Origin: Prevotella sp902465605
GTDB taxonomy: Bacteria; Bacteroidota; Bacteroidia; Bacteroidales; Bacteroidaceae
Reading direction: 5' to 3'
Assembly (NCBI GenBank): GCA_902465605.1
Contig: CABQNT010000013.1
Coordinates: 14,684-78,683, forward strand
Length of the DNA stretch: 64,000 nucleotides
Part shown: in pieces, positions 34,853-42,592 of the stretch
Layout of the letters: each line of letters opens with the position of its first letter
How positions within the stretch are numbered: the first letter of the stretch is position 1
Position numbers and translations under genes: made by a program
The notes under the pieces: generated by a model
The model's input: the letters and a program-made list of their open reading frames with translations, nothing else
The model's database searches: none
What the model was told of the DNA's origin: nothing

Positions 34853-34941
34853 GTAAGGGCGTGATTTATCACGGTCAGCACACCCGCACGTCCCGTCCCT
34901 GGAGCCACAACATGACGGAGCGTGATGAATCACGCCCCTAC
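34853..34941. repeat. REP-like element with 21-bp imperfect inverted ends
   Basis: GTAAGGGCGTGATTTATCACG (split: GTAAGGGCG + TGATTTATCACG) at 34853-34873 is repeated in inverse at 34921-34941 with two mismatches. Each arm contains its own palindrome, CGTGAT-TATCACG or CGTGATGAATCACG. Similarity continues outside as CAACG on both sides. The interior is G/C-rich and non-coding. Confidence 0.75.
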
Positions 34942-34980
34942 GTTGCTACAGTACAAACACAGTGGATTTTTTTTGGGTAG

Positions 34981-35090
34981 CAATAGACTGCCGGTTCAAT
35001 CTCTTTGACTTTACCGTCCAAAGGCTATGCTATTGGAGATCTAAGTCTATGCTATTGGAGGGGAAAGTCAATGCTATTGCAACTATTTGA
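34981..35090. repeat. 22-nt periodic array (5 units) between the Fic and WYL genes
   Basis: Units at 34981, 35003, 35025, 35047 and 35069, each 22 nt. Units 3 and 4 share CTATGCTATTGGAG; units 1 and 2 are more like TTGACTTT-N5-CCAAAG. Same class as 13877 and 52631. Confidence 0.7.
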
Positions 35091-35218
35091 AATACAATGG
35101 GAAACAGATTTCTAACAACCGAATAAACGAAGGGGTTTTGAGATGTTGTAAATGAAAAATGAAGCGTGGAAAGGAACCTTTCCCTGGTTGGAATTCCACA
35201 GAGGACTGTCAACGCACG

Positions 35219-36163
35219 TCACCGCTCATTTTTTGGTGGGCGAACAGGGCGGGGGCCGGAGACCTTCTGGCTCATTTGCTCTACACAGTCGGCGATGTAT
35301 TGCTTGAAACGCTGGTCTTGCAGAACCTCGATGTCTTGGAACAAACCCAACACAAAACGCCCGATGCCCAGATAGCTGGCCACGTCGGCCTTGAAAATCC
35401 AGTGTTTCTCATCCTTCTCGGGAGCCAGGAAAGGTTGCGACTGCGGGTATTCCTCCAGCAAAAGATTGTATGCCAACTGCCCCAAGCGCAGTTTCACGGG
35501 CAGCTTTTCGTCGCCACTGAACATGAAAATATCCGTGAACAGGTCGCGGTGCTTAGCCTGGTTCATCCAAAATACATCCATCACCTCGACACTCTTGATG
35601 CGCGACACCTTGAACGTTTTGCACATGTCCGACTGCATCTCGTAACACCGCACGTCCAAATCGTCGTTCATCAACAGGTAAGGCTCCACCACACGGTCGG
35701 AAACGGTCTTGCTGTGGGGCGACGAATAGCCCCTGAGTACCACGACGCTCTGTGTCTCCATCGCCTCTTTCAAGGTGCGCACGTTGTTGTGGATGCGCTT
35801 CAAGGCGGCTGGCGAGAACGACCCTTCCAAACTATAATAGCGGTCGAGTTTGGTTTTAAGGGTCGCCAGGATAAGGTCTTTCTTGTTGCTGGCCTCCAAC
35901 ATTCGGCGCAGGTAAGCGGCTTCTTCCTTGGTGAAAACGATATTGTCGTGCAGTCGCCTGAAAAACTTACTATTGGGGTCCAGTCGGTAATAGGCTCCGG
36001 TCTTGATGACCTGAAACCCACTGTTGCGCAGATAGTCAAGATAATAATAGAGGTTGCGCCGCGTGACGTGAAGCCTGTCGGCCAACTGCTGGGCGGTGTA
36101 GTTGTTGTTATCGGTGAGCAACAGCAGCAACTCGAGTTCGTTTCCGAATTTTTCTAAGCGCAT
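35219..36163 (-). CDS. HTH/WYL-domain transcriptional regulator
   Basis: 314 residues. The N-terminal helix-turn-helix (about 5-55: LELLLLLTDNNNYTAQQLADRLHVTRRNLYYYLDYLRNSG) is followed by a WYL-type ligand-sensing region (about 125-290) with VVEPYLLMNDDLDVRCYEMQ and FKVSRIKSVEVMDVFWMNQAKH. Such proteins are nucleotide- or metabolite-responsive transcription factors. Its targets are not evident; neighbours are unrelated housekeeping genes. The C-terminus ends in a basic Pro-rich tail. Confidence 0.8.
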   Translation of the reverse strand: MRLEKFGNELELLLLLTDNNNYTAQQLADRLHVTRRNLYYYLDYLRNSGFQVIKTGAYYRLDPNSKFFRRLHDNIVFTKEEAAYLRRMLEASNKKDLILATLKTKLDRYYSLEGSFSPAALKRIHNNVRTLKEAMETQSVVVLRGYSSPHSKTVSDRVVEPYLLMNDDLDVRCYEMQSDMCKTFKVSRIKSVEVMDVFWMNQAKHRDLFTDIFMFSGDEKLPVKLRLGQLAYNLLLEEYPQSQPFLAPEKDEKHWIFKADVASYLGIGRFVLGLFQDIEVLQDQRFKQYIADCVEQMSQKVSGPRPVRPPKNER

Positions 36164-36172
36164 GAGGAATTA

Positions 36173-36299
36173 GTTTGTGAGTTTTTGAGTTCTTAAGTTT
36201 TTAAGTTTTTAGTTCTTGAGTTTTTTAGTTTGTGAGTTTTTTAGTTTCTAAGTTGGTGAGTTGACAAGTTAACAAGTTGACGAGTTGACGAGTTGACGA
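36173..36299. repeat. Octamer repeats TTGACGAG and AGTTTTTTAGTTTG-type words
   Basis: Directly upstream of the WYL gene: first about 80 bp of GTTTTTGAGTTCTTAAGTTT-like repeats, then six consecutive 8-nt units (TTGACAAG, TTAACAAG, TTGACGAG three times) to 36299. The remaining 140 bp to rnhB show nothing recognisable. Confidence 0.8.
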
Positions 36300-36440
36300 G
36301 GATGTGTGCATGCCGAATTCCTCCAATCCACTGCAAGCTAAGCATTCAAGCATCAGAAGCCAACGCATATCAAGCTAAAGCACGCAATCTTGTAAGAGAA
36401 GCGTGATGCAACGTGCATCAGTAGGACAAGAGGCAGTGCA

Positions 36441-37052
36441 TTAAAAATCCAAGGACAGCTCTGCACTGCCCAAAAGATTGTACGAACGGCGGTGATAGGG
36501 CGTGATACCATACTTACGGATGGCTTCCCGATGCTTGCGTGTGGGGTAGCCCATGTTCGATTGCCAATCGTATTGCGGGTATTCTTGCGCCAGCCTGTCC
36601 ATGTAATCGTCCCGAAAAGTCTTGGCCAAGATGCTGGCCGCGGCTATGTCCTGGTACTTGCCGTCACCTTTTATAATAGTGGTATAGGGCAAATCATGAT
36701 AAGGCGTAAAGCGGTTTCCGTCCACGATGATGGCCTGCGGGCGTGTGGTGAGCTGGTCCAGCGCGCGGTGCATGGCCAGAAAACTGGCGCGCAGGATGTT
36801 AATTTCGTCAATCTCTTGCGGTGTTACCTCGCCCACGGCCCACGCCACGGCATCGTGGATGATGGTTTGTCGCAATGCGTTGCGCTTTTTGCGCGAGAGC
36901 TGTTTCGAGTCGTTCAGATCCGCATTGTCATAGTTGGGCGGCAGGATGACGGCGGCGGCAAACACGCTTCCGGCCAGACATCCACGCCCCGCCTCGTCGC
37001 ATCCAGCCTCGATGAGGTTGGGATAAAAATGAGATTTCAAAGTGTTGTGCAT
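36441..37052 (-). CDS. rnhB: Ribonuclease HII
   Basis: 203 residues, full length. The metal site begins with CDEAGRGCLAGSVFAAAVILPP (D19, E20); the third and fourth acidic residues fall in INILRASFLAMHRALDQL and IIVDGNRF regions, and ASILAKTFRDDYMDRL is the usual helix. It cleaves RNA in RNA/DNA hybrids and removes misincorporated ribonucleotides. Divergent from the small gene at 37185. Confidence 0.96.
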   Translation of the reverse strand: MHNTLKSHFYPNLIEAGCDEAGRGCLAGSVFAAAVILPPNYDNADLNDSKQLSRKKRNALRQTIIHDAVAWAVGEVTPQEIDEINILRASFLAMHRALDQLTTRPQAIIVDGNRFTPYHDLPYTTIIKGDGKYQDIAAASILAKTFRDDYMDRLAQEYPQYDWQSNMGYPTRKHREAIRKYGITPYHRRSYNLLGSAELSLDF

Positions 37053-37136
37053 CCTCTACATGTGAAATAAAGTTAACCTACAACAAGTATTAACAACCTT
37101 TGTTTGGTGTGGAAAAATGAGTTCCAACTCTTGTCG

Positions 37137-37144
37137 TACTTTTG
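37137..37144 (+). promoter_or_regulatory. -7 box before the small protein gene
   Basis: TACTTTTG matches the Bacteroidetes -7 consensus; no clear TTTG lies at the expected distance upstream. It places transcription start near 37150, which rules out the in-frame codon at 37104 as the start. Confidence 0.5.
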
Positions 37145-37184
37145 CCGTATCAAACAGAACATGAACCATCAAATACGAACGACA

Positions 37185-37460
37185 ATGGAAAAGAACATTC
37201 TTTTATCAGAAAGCACACCCTCGGCACGAATCTCTTATCAGCACGTCATCGGAAAATTATTGATGCCGATAGAACTTTTGCGGCGTTATTACGCCAAAGT
37301 GATGGAACGTGATGTGAACACGCGGCAGACGCTGTTGCTGCTGAATGCCCAACTGGCATTCGTGATGACCGTGTTTCCCATCGAAGCGCCGTTCGCCGTG
37401 CGCGTGGTTTGCTGTCTGTGGCTGCTGAACGCCTTGTGGAAATGCAAGCAAGCGTTCTGA
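37185..37460 (+). CDS. Small hydrophobic protein of unknown function
   Basis: 91 residues from the ATG at 37185 (MEKNILLSESTPSARISYQ); an in-frame ATG at 37161 is the alternative. The C-terminal half has one or two membrane-spanning stretches (TLLLLNAQLAFVMTVFPI and FAVRVVCCLWLLNALW) next to basic residues, suggesting an inner-membrane protein. The stop is 1 nt before the convergent sufS stop, which supports it being a real gene packed against its neighbour. I do not recognise the family. Confidence 0.6.
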   Translation: MEKNILLSESTPSARISYQHVIGKLLMPIELLRRYYAKVMERDVNTRQTLLLLNAQLAFVMTVFPIEAPFAVRVVCCLWLLNALWKCKQAF

Positions 37461-38675
37461 TTAGAACATCCGACTGACGCGCTCAATGCCCGCAACCAGT
37501 TGGTCTACCTCTTCGCGTGTGTTGTACAAAGCGAAGGAGGCGCGCGCCGTTCCAAGAACGCCCAACCGCTGCATCAGCGGCTGCGCGCAGTGGTGCCCCG
37601 TGCGGATGGCGATGCCGAGCCTATCCAACAGGGTGCCCATGTCCATGTGGTGGATGTGGCCAACCTGAAAGCTGATGACCGCATCACGATGGGCCGCCTC
37701 TCCGAAGATGCGCATCCCAGGGATGGATTGCATGCGCTCAAGGGCGTAAGCGGTCAGCTCGTGTTCGTGCTGGGCTATGTTGTCCATGCCCAAGGATGAC
37801 AGGTAATCGAGCGCGACGGCCAACCCATGCGTGGCGATATAGTCGGGTGTGCCCGCCTCGAACTTCAATGGCGGTCGCTCGAAAGAAACCTTGTCGAACG
37901 ACACATGGCTGATCATCTCGCCTCCTCCCTGATAGGGTGGCAAACGGTCGAGCCATTCTTCCTTACCATAAAGCACGCCAATGCCCGTGGGACCGTATGC
38001 CTTGTGCCCGCTGAAAACAAAGAAATCGCAATCAATGTCTTGCATGTCCACCTTGAAATGGGGCGCACTCTGCGCACCATCTATCACCACCGGCACGCCA
38101 TGGGCATGCGCCGTGGCCGTCATCTGTTTCACGGGATTGACGGTACCCAGCACGTTGCTCACCTGCGTGAGGCTCACCAGTTTGGTTTTGTTGGTAAACA
38201 ACTTTTCGTATTCGTCGAGCATCAGCTCCCCCGCATCGGTCATCGGAACCACTTTGAGCACGATGCCCCTTTGCTGAGCCTGCAACTGCCAAGGCACAAT
38301 GTTGGAATGATGCTCCATGGCAGACACGATTACTTCATCGCCTTCGCGCATGAACGCCTGACAATAGGTGGAGGCGATGAGGTTCAAACCCTCGGTGGTG
38401 CCCCGTGTGAAGACCACCTCAGCGGCCGAGCGGGCATTGATGAAGCGGCGCACCGTCTCGCGGGCAGCCTCGTGAAGTTCGGTGGCCTGCTGCGACATCC
38501 AATGCACACCACGGTGGACGTTGGCGTTGACGTTAAGGTATTCGTCACGCATGGCATCCAACACACACAAGGGTTTCTGCGTGGTGGCCGCATTGTCCAA
38601 GTAGATTAAGGGCTTATCGTAGACCTTTCGGGAGAGGATGGGAAAATCCTGACGGATGGAAGAAATATCGTACAT
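37461..38675 (-). CDS. sufS: Cysteine desulfurase SufS
   Basis: 404 residues from the ATG at 38675 (MYDISSIRQDFPILSRKVYDKP); the frame upstream is not protein-like. Class V aminotransferase fold with the PLP lysine in FSGHKAYGPTG (K225) and the sulfur-accepting cysteine in RTGHHCAQPLMQR (C363), the short-loop SufS type. It removes sulfur from cysteine for Fe-S cluster assembly. It follows sufD by 152 nt, a gap that contains a terminator-like hairpin. No SufE or SufU gene is seen here. Confidence 0.96.
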   Translation of the reverse strand: MYDISSIRQDFPILSRKVYDKPLIYLDNAATTQKPLCVLDAMRDEYLNVNANVHRGVHWMSQQATELHEAARETVRRFINARSAAEVVFTRGTTEGLNLIASTYCQAFMREGDEVIVSAMEHHSNIVPWQLQAQQRGIVLKVVPMTDAGELMLDEYEKLFTNKTKLVSLTQVSNVLGTVNPVKQMTATAHAHGVPVVIDGAQSAPHFKVDMQDIDCDFFVFSGHKAYGPTGIGVLYGKEEWLDRLPPYQGGGEMISHVSFDKVSFERPPLKFEAGTPDYIATHGLAVALDYLSSLGMDNIAQHEHELTAYALERMQSIPGMRIFGEAAHRDAVISFQVGHIHHMDMGTLLDRLGIAIRTGHHCAQPLMQRLGVLGTARASFALYNTREEVDQLVAGIERVSRMF

Positions 38676-38768
38676 AGAATGAAAATGTATGGGTGGGACT
38701 GGCAGAAAAATCGCTCGGAGCCGACTTTCTGTTGGGCCTGTCACGGATGATTGGTTTGAACGTTCATG

Positions 38769-38813
38769 AAAAAACCTCCGCCCAAGTTTGCTTTTCAAAG
38801 CACTTGGGGGAGG
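38769..38813 (-). terminator. Terminator-like hairpin between sufD and sufS
   Basis: On the minus strand CCTCCCCCAAGT (38813-38802) pairs with ACTTGGGCGGAGG (38787-38775, one bulged base), followed by TTTTTT (38774-38769). It could reduce sufS expression relative to sufBCD, or sufS may have its own promoter in the 93 nt before its start. Confidence 0.75.
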
Positions 38814-38827
38814 CAATGATGGGTTTA

Positions 38828-40171
38828 TTAACAATTTCTACATCCCGCACACTTGTCGAGTTCGCCTCTGAAGCGCTTCTCAACCAAGTAGTGTAGACGG
38901 TCTTTCAAGGGTTCGAGCTGCATGCTGTCGACCACCTCATTGATGAAAGCAAACTCCAACAACAGCTTGGCTTCCTGCTCACTGATGCCGCGTTGGCGCA
39001 TGTAGAACATAGCCTGGTCGTTGAGTTGACCCACGGTAGAACCATGACCACATTTCACATCATCGGCATAAATCTCCAACTCAGGCTGGGTGTACATGCG
39101 CGCCTGCTTCGTGGTGCAGAGGTTTTGGTTGCGCATCTCCGAGTTGGTCTTCTGCGCTCCCTTCTCTACAAGCACCCTACCGGCGAAGGCTCCCGTGGCC
39201 TGACCATCGAGAACGTACTTGTACAGTTCATGACTTTCGCAGTGAGGCACGGCATGACGGATGAACGTGTTATTGTCTACATGCTGCTTCTTGTCAGCAA
39301 TGACGCAGCCGTTACAGCAACAAGACGCCCCTTCGCCACGGAACACCAGATTGAGTTGGTTGCGCGTGATGCCATTGTGCAGGGTTAGCACGTTGTGATT
39401 GAAGCGACTGTTGGCCTGCTGTTCCACATACACGTTGCTCACGCGGGTATTGTGTTCGTGCGTTTCTTCCATGCAATAAAGGTCGAGCGAGGCATTCTCG
39501 CCCACATAAGCCTCGATTACTTGCGTGGCCAGAAAATGCTTGTCGTCCATGGTGTGGTCGCAAAAAAGGAACTTGGCCTCGGCTCCTTCATCCAGCACGA
39601 TGAGCACTCGTCGGTTCACCATCAGGTCGACATCAGAGCGAAGGAGGTTCACCACCTGGACGGCACGGTCAATCTTAACCAGCTTGGGCACATAAATGAA
39701 GAGCCCATCTTGCGCCAGCATGGTGTTCAGTGCCGTGATGGCATCGTCCTTTGTCGCGGCCAGCTGGGCATAATACTTGCTCACTAATTGCGGATGGGTG
39801 TCGGCCACCTTCTGCAAAGAGTCTACGATGACACCTTCGGGCAGCGTCGCTTTGGGCAGTGCCTTGGCGTGGAAAGCGTCGTTGACGATGAAGTAAAGCG
39901 AAGTACTCAAGTTGGGTACGCTGCACTTGAAAGCCTCATAGGGTTTTACGGGGATATCCAGCCGGTTGAGGTTCAATCCATAGTTGGGTTCAAACAGCGC
40001 CGCCATATCCGTGTAGCGATAGCGTTCGACCTTGCGTGATGGGAACCCTTGGCGCTTAAAATCTTCGAAGGCAGCGTCACGAACGTCGTTCATCACGGGC
40101 GAACCATGCTGAAAAATCATGGCGCGGGCATCCGCATACAGGTCGAGATATTGTTTCTCACTGTTCATCAT
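38828..40171 (-). CDS. sufD: Fe-S cluster assembly protein SufD
   Basis: 447 residues. A helical N-terminus (FEDFKRQGFPSRKVERYRYTDM is the typical entry) leads to the SufBD beta-helix and the C-terminal core with CGHGSTVGQLNDQAMFYMRQRGISEQEAKLLLEFAF, which includes the conserved His. Partner of SufB and SufC in the scaffold complex. Its start overlaps the sufC stop by 4 nt (ATGA), implying coupling. The C-terminus ends KCAGCRNC, a cysteine-rich tail. Confidence 0.95.
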   Translation of the reverse strand: MMNSEKQYLDLYADARAMIFQHGSPVMNDVRDAAFEDFKRQGFPSRKVERYRYTDMAALFEPNYGLNLNRLDIPVKPYEAFKCSVPNLSTSLYFIVNDAFHAKALPKATLPEGVIVDSLQKVADTHPQLVSKYYAQLAATKDDAITALNTMLAQDGLFIYVPKLVKIDRAVQVVNLLRSDVDLMVNRRVLIVLDEGAEAKFLFCDHTMDDKHFLATQVIEAYVGENASLDLYCMEETHEHNTRVSNVYVEQQANSRFNHNVLTLHNGITRNQLNLVFRGEGASCCCNGCVIADKKQHVDNNTFIRHAVPHCESHELYKYVLDGQATGAFAGRVLVEKGAQKTNSEMRNQNLCTTKQARMYTQPELEIYADDVKCGHGSTVGQLNDQAMFYMRQRGISEQEAKLLLEFAFINEVVDSMQLEPLKDRLHYLVEKRFRGELDKCAGCRNC

Positions 40172-40917
40172 TCTGCCTCCGCCTTAATCCAGTCGTACCC
40201 CTTGTCTTCGATTTCCTTGGCCAATTCAGGCCCTCCGGTCTTCACAATGCGTCCATTGAATAGCACATGAACGATGTCGGGCTTGATTAAATCGAGCAAA
40301 CGGTCGTAATGTGTGATGACAATGGTGCTGGTATCGGGCCTCTTCAGCTTGTTGACACCTTCGGCAACTATGCGAAGAGCGTCTACATCCAAGCCCGAAT
40401 CCGTCTCATCGAGAATGGAGAGAGTAGGCTCGAGCATCGCCATTTGGAAGATTTCGTTGCGTTTTTTCTCTCCGCCACTGAATCCCTCGTTCACGCTGCG
40501 GTTGGACAGTTTGCTGTCTAACTCAACCACCTTTCGCTTTTCCTTCATCAACTTGATGAAGTCGCCGGCACTCATCGGCTCCTGTCCTTGATACTTTCGC
40601 TTCTCGTTGATGGCTGCCCGCATGAAATTAGTCATGGACACACCGGGGATTTCCACAGGATATTGGAAAGAGAGAAACAATCCCTCATGTGCGCGATCTT
40701 CTGGCGCCATGGCCAACAGGTCTTTGCCATTGAATGTCACTTCACCTTGCGTAACCTCGTACATCGGATTGCCCACGAGCACTGCACTCAAGGTACTCTT
40801 GCCCGAACCGTTAGGTCCCATGATGGCATGTACTTCTCCTGTCTTGATGACGAGATTGATTCCTTTCAATATTTCTTTGCCGTTGATGGTGGCATGCAAA
40901 TTCTTTACCTCTAACAT
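40168..40917 (-). CDS. sufC: Fe-S cluster assembly ATPase SufC
   Basis: 249 residues from the ATG at 40917 (MLEVKNLHATINGKEIL); upstream in-frame residues are not family-like. ABC ATPase: Walker A GPNGSGKST, signature FSGGEKKRNEIFQ, Walker B with SILDETDSGLD, and the switch His in VITHYDRLL. It drives SufB-SufD rearrangement during cluster assembly. Confidence 0.97.
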   Translation of the reverse strand: MLEVKNLHATINGKEILKGINLVIKTGEVHAIMGPNGSGKSTLSAVLVGNPMYEVTQGEVTFNGKDLLAMAPEDRAHEGLFLSFQYPVEIPGVSMTNFMRAAINEKRKYQGQEPMSAGDFIKLMKEKRKVVELDSKLSNRSVNEGFSGGEKKRNEIFQMAMLEPTLSILDETDSGLDVDALRIVAEGVNKLKRPDTSTIVITHYDRLLDLIKPDIVHVLFNGRIVKTGGPELAKEIEDKGYDWIKAEAE

Positions 40918-40942
40918 AATGATTCTTTTGTTATAAATCGGT

Positions 40943-42394
40943 TTATCCAACGGTGCCCTCCAGCGAGACGGAAAGCAACTTTTGCGCCTCGACTGCGAAC
41001 TCCATCGGCAACTTGTTTAATACTTCCTTGGCATATCCATTGACAATCAGGCCAACGGCATCTTCAGTAGGAATGCCTCGTTGATTGCAATAAAAGAGCT
41101 GGTCTTCACTGATTTTGCTTGTCGTGGCCTCATGCTCAACGATGGCACTATCGTTATGAATGTCCATATAGGGGAACGTATGGGCACCACATTCGCTTCC
41201 CAACAGCAGACTGTCGCACGAGCTGTAGTTGCGTGCATTGTCAGCATTGGCGGTTGCACGAACCAATCCTCGATAGGAATTTTGGCTGTGTCCGGCACTG
41301 ATTCCCTTTGAAATGATGGTGCTCGTGGTGTTCTTTCCCATGTGAATCATCTTCGTACCCGTGTCGGCTTCTTGATGATGATTGGTCACTGCCACCGAAT
41401 AGAACTCGGCCTGCGAGCCGTCTCCACGCAAGATACAAGATGGATATTTCCATGTAATGGCACTACCTGTTTCGACTTGCGTCCACGAGAGCTTGGAGTT
41501 GACTCCGCGACAATCGCCCCTTTTGGTGACTAAGTTGAGCACTCCGCCCTTGCCATGTTCATCTCCGGGGTACCAATTCTGAACGGTTGAGTATTTTACC
41601 TCGGCATTGTTCATCACGATGATTTCCACGATTGCGGCATGAAGTTGATTCTCATCGCGCATCGGAGCGGTACATCCTTCGAGATAACTCACATACGCAT
41701 CGTCTTCAGCCACAATCAATGTTCGTTCAAACTGTCCAGTATTGCGCGCGTTGATGCGGAAATACGAACTTAATTCCATGGGACAGCGCACGCCTTTGGG
41801 GATGAAAACGAACGATCCATCACTGAAAACAGCACTATTCAGGGCTGCAAAGAAATTGTCATGATAAGGAACCACCGTGCCTAAGTACTGACGCACCAAG
41901 GCAGAATGTTCCTTGATAGCCTCGCCCATGGAACAAAAAATGACGCCTTTCTCTTTCAGTTTTTCCTTGAAGGTGGTCTTCACAGACACAGAGTCCATAA
42001 TGGCATCAACGGCCGTTCCACTGAGTGCCAACCGTTCTTCCAACGGAATACCCAGCTTGTCGAACGTTTTCTCCAGTTCTGGATCAAGCTCCTTGTTGGC
42101 CGGTTTCTTTGCCATTGGGTCGGCATAATAGGATATATCTTGGTAATTAATCTCGGGCAACGTCACATGTCCCCATGAGGGTTGTGTCATTGTCAGCCAA
42201 TGTCGATACGCTTTCAGGCGAAATTCGAGCATCCATTCCGGCTCTCCTTTCTTGTCGGAAATGAGCCGAATGACATCCTCATTAAGCCCCTTCTCTATAA
42301 TCTCGGTATGAACGTCAGTGGTAAAACCAAACTCGTACTTTTGTTCGGTTAGCTTTCTGACGTATTCGTTATTCGTGTTATTTACTTCTTCCAT
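40943..42394 (-). CDS. sufB: Fe-S cluster assembly protein SufB
   Basis: 483 residues from the ATG at 42394 (MEEVNNTNNEYVRKLTEQKYEFGF); an in-frame Met 11 codons earlier is possible. The SufBD core contains VRCPMELSSYFRINARNTGQFERTLIVAEDDAYVSYLEGC, with the conserved Cys, TKRGDCRGVNSKLSWTQVETGSAITWKYPS, and the C-terminal ISEDQLFYCNQRGI. It is the cluster-building scaffold subunit. First gene of sufBCDS, 25 nt before sufC. Confidence 0.97.
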   Translation of the reverse strand: MEEVNNTNNEYVRKLTEQKYEFGFTTDVHTEIIEKGLNEDVIRLISDKKGEPEWMLEFRLKAYRHWLTMTQPSWGHVTLPEINYQDISYYADPMAKKPANKELDPELEKTFDKLGIPLEERLALSGTAVDAIMDSVSVKTTFKEKLKEKGVIFCSMGEAIKEHSALVRQYLGTVVPYHDNFFAALNSAVFSDGSFVFIPKGVRCPMELSSYFRINARNTGQFERTLIVAEDDAYVSYLEGCTAPMRDENQLHAAIVEIIVMNNAEVKYSTVQNWYPGDEHGKGGVLNLVTKRGDCRGVNSKLSWTQVETGSAITWKYPSCILRGDGSQAEFYSVAVTNHHQEADTGTKMIHMGKNTTSTIISKGISAGHSQNSYRGLVRATANADNARNYSSCDSLLLGSECGAHTFPYMDIHNDSAIVEHEATTSKISEDQLFYCNQRGIPTEDAVGLIVNGYAKEVLNKLPMEFAVEAQKLLSVSLEGTVG

Positions 42395-42454
42395 AAATGT
42401 AAATGCAGGAACTCCCTGATGTTTCATGGACGCCCCTGCAATAGATGATATGAT

Positions 42455-42501
42455 TAGTTTGTTTGTTGACGAGTTTACAAGTTAACGAGTTGACGAGTTG
42501 T
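42455..42501. repeat. Octamer repeat TTGACGAG/TTTACAAG
   Basis: Five or so consecutive 8-nt units between infB and sufB. The following 90 bp (42510-42595) contain AACTCAAAAACTTACC-like words, a reverse-complement relative of the motif at 36173. Confidence 0.75.
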
Positions 42502-42592
42502 TGGTGCACAAGGGTTCATAAACTTAAATGCTTACGAACTCAAAAACCTATCAACTCAAAAACTTACCTACTCAAAACTCGCGCGCTCAAAC

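Noticed and set aside
35159..36157. 332-codon open frame antisense to the WYL regulator
   Set aside because: The regulator has a clear HTH and WYL region; the antisense frame has mirror-image composition (His, Val, Gln) typical of antisense ORFs in this genome.
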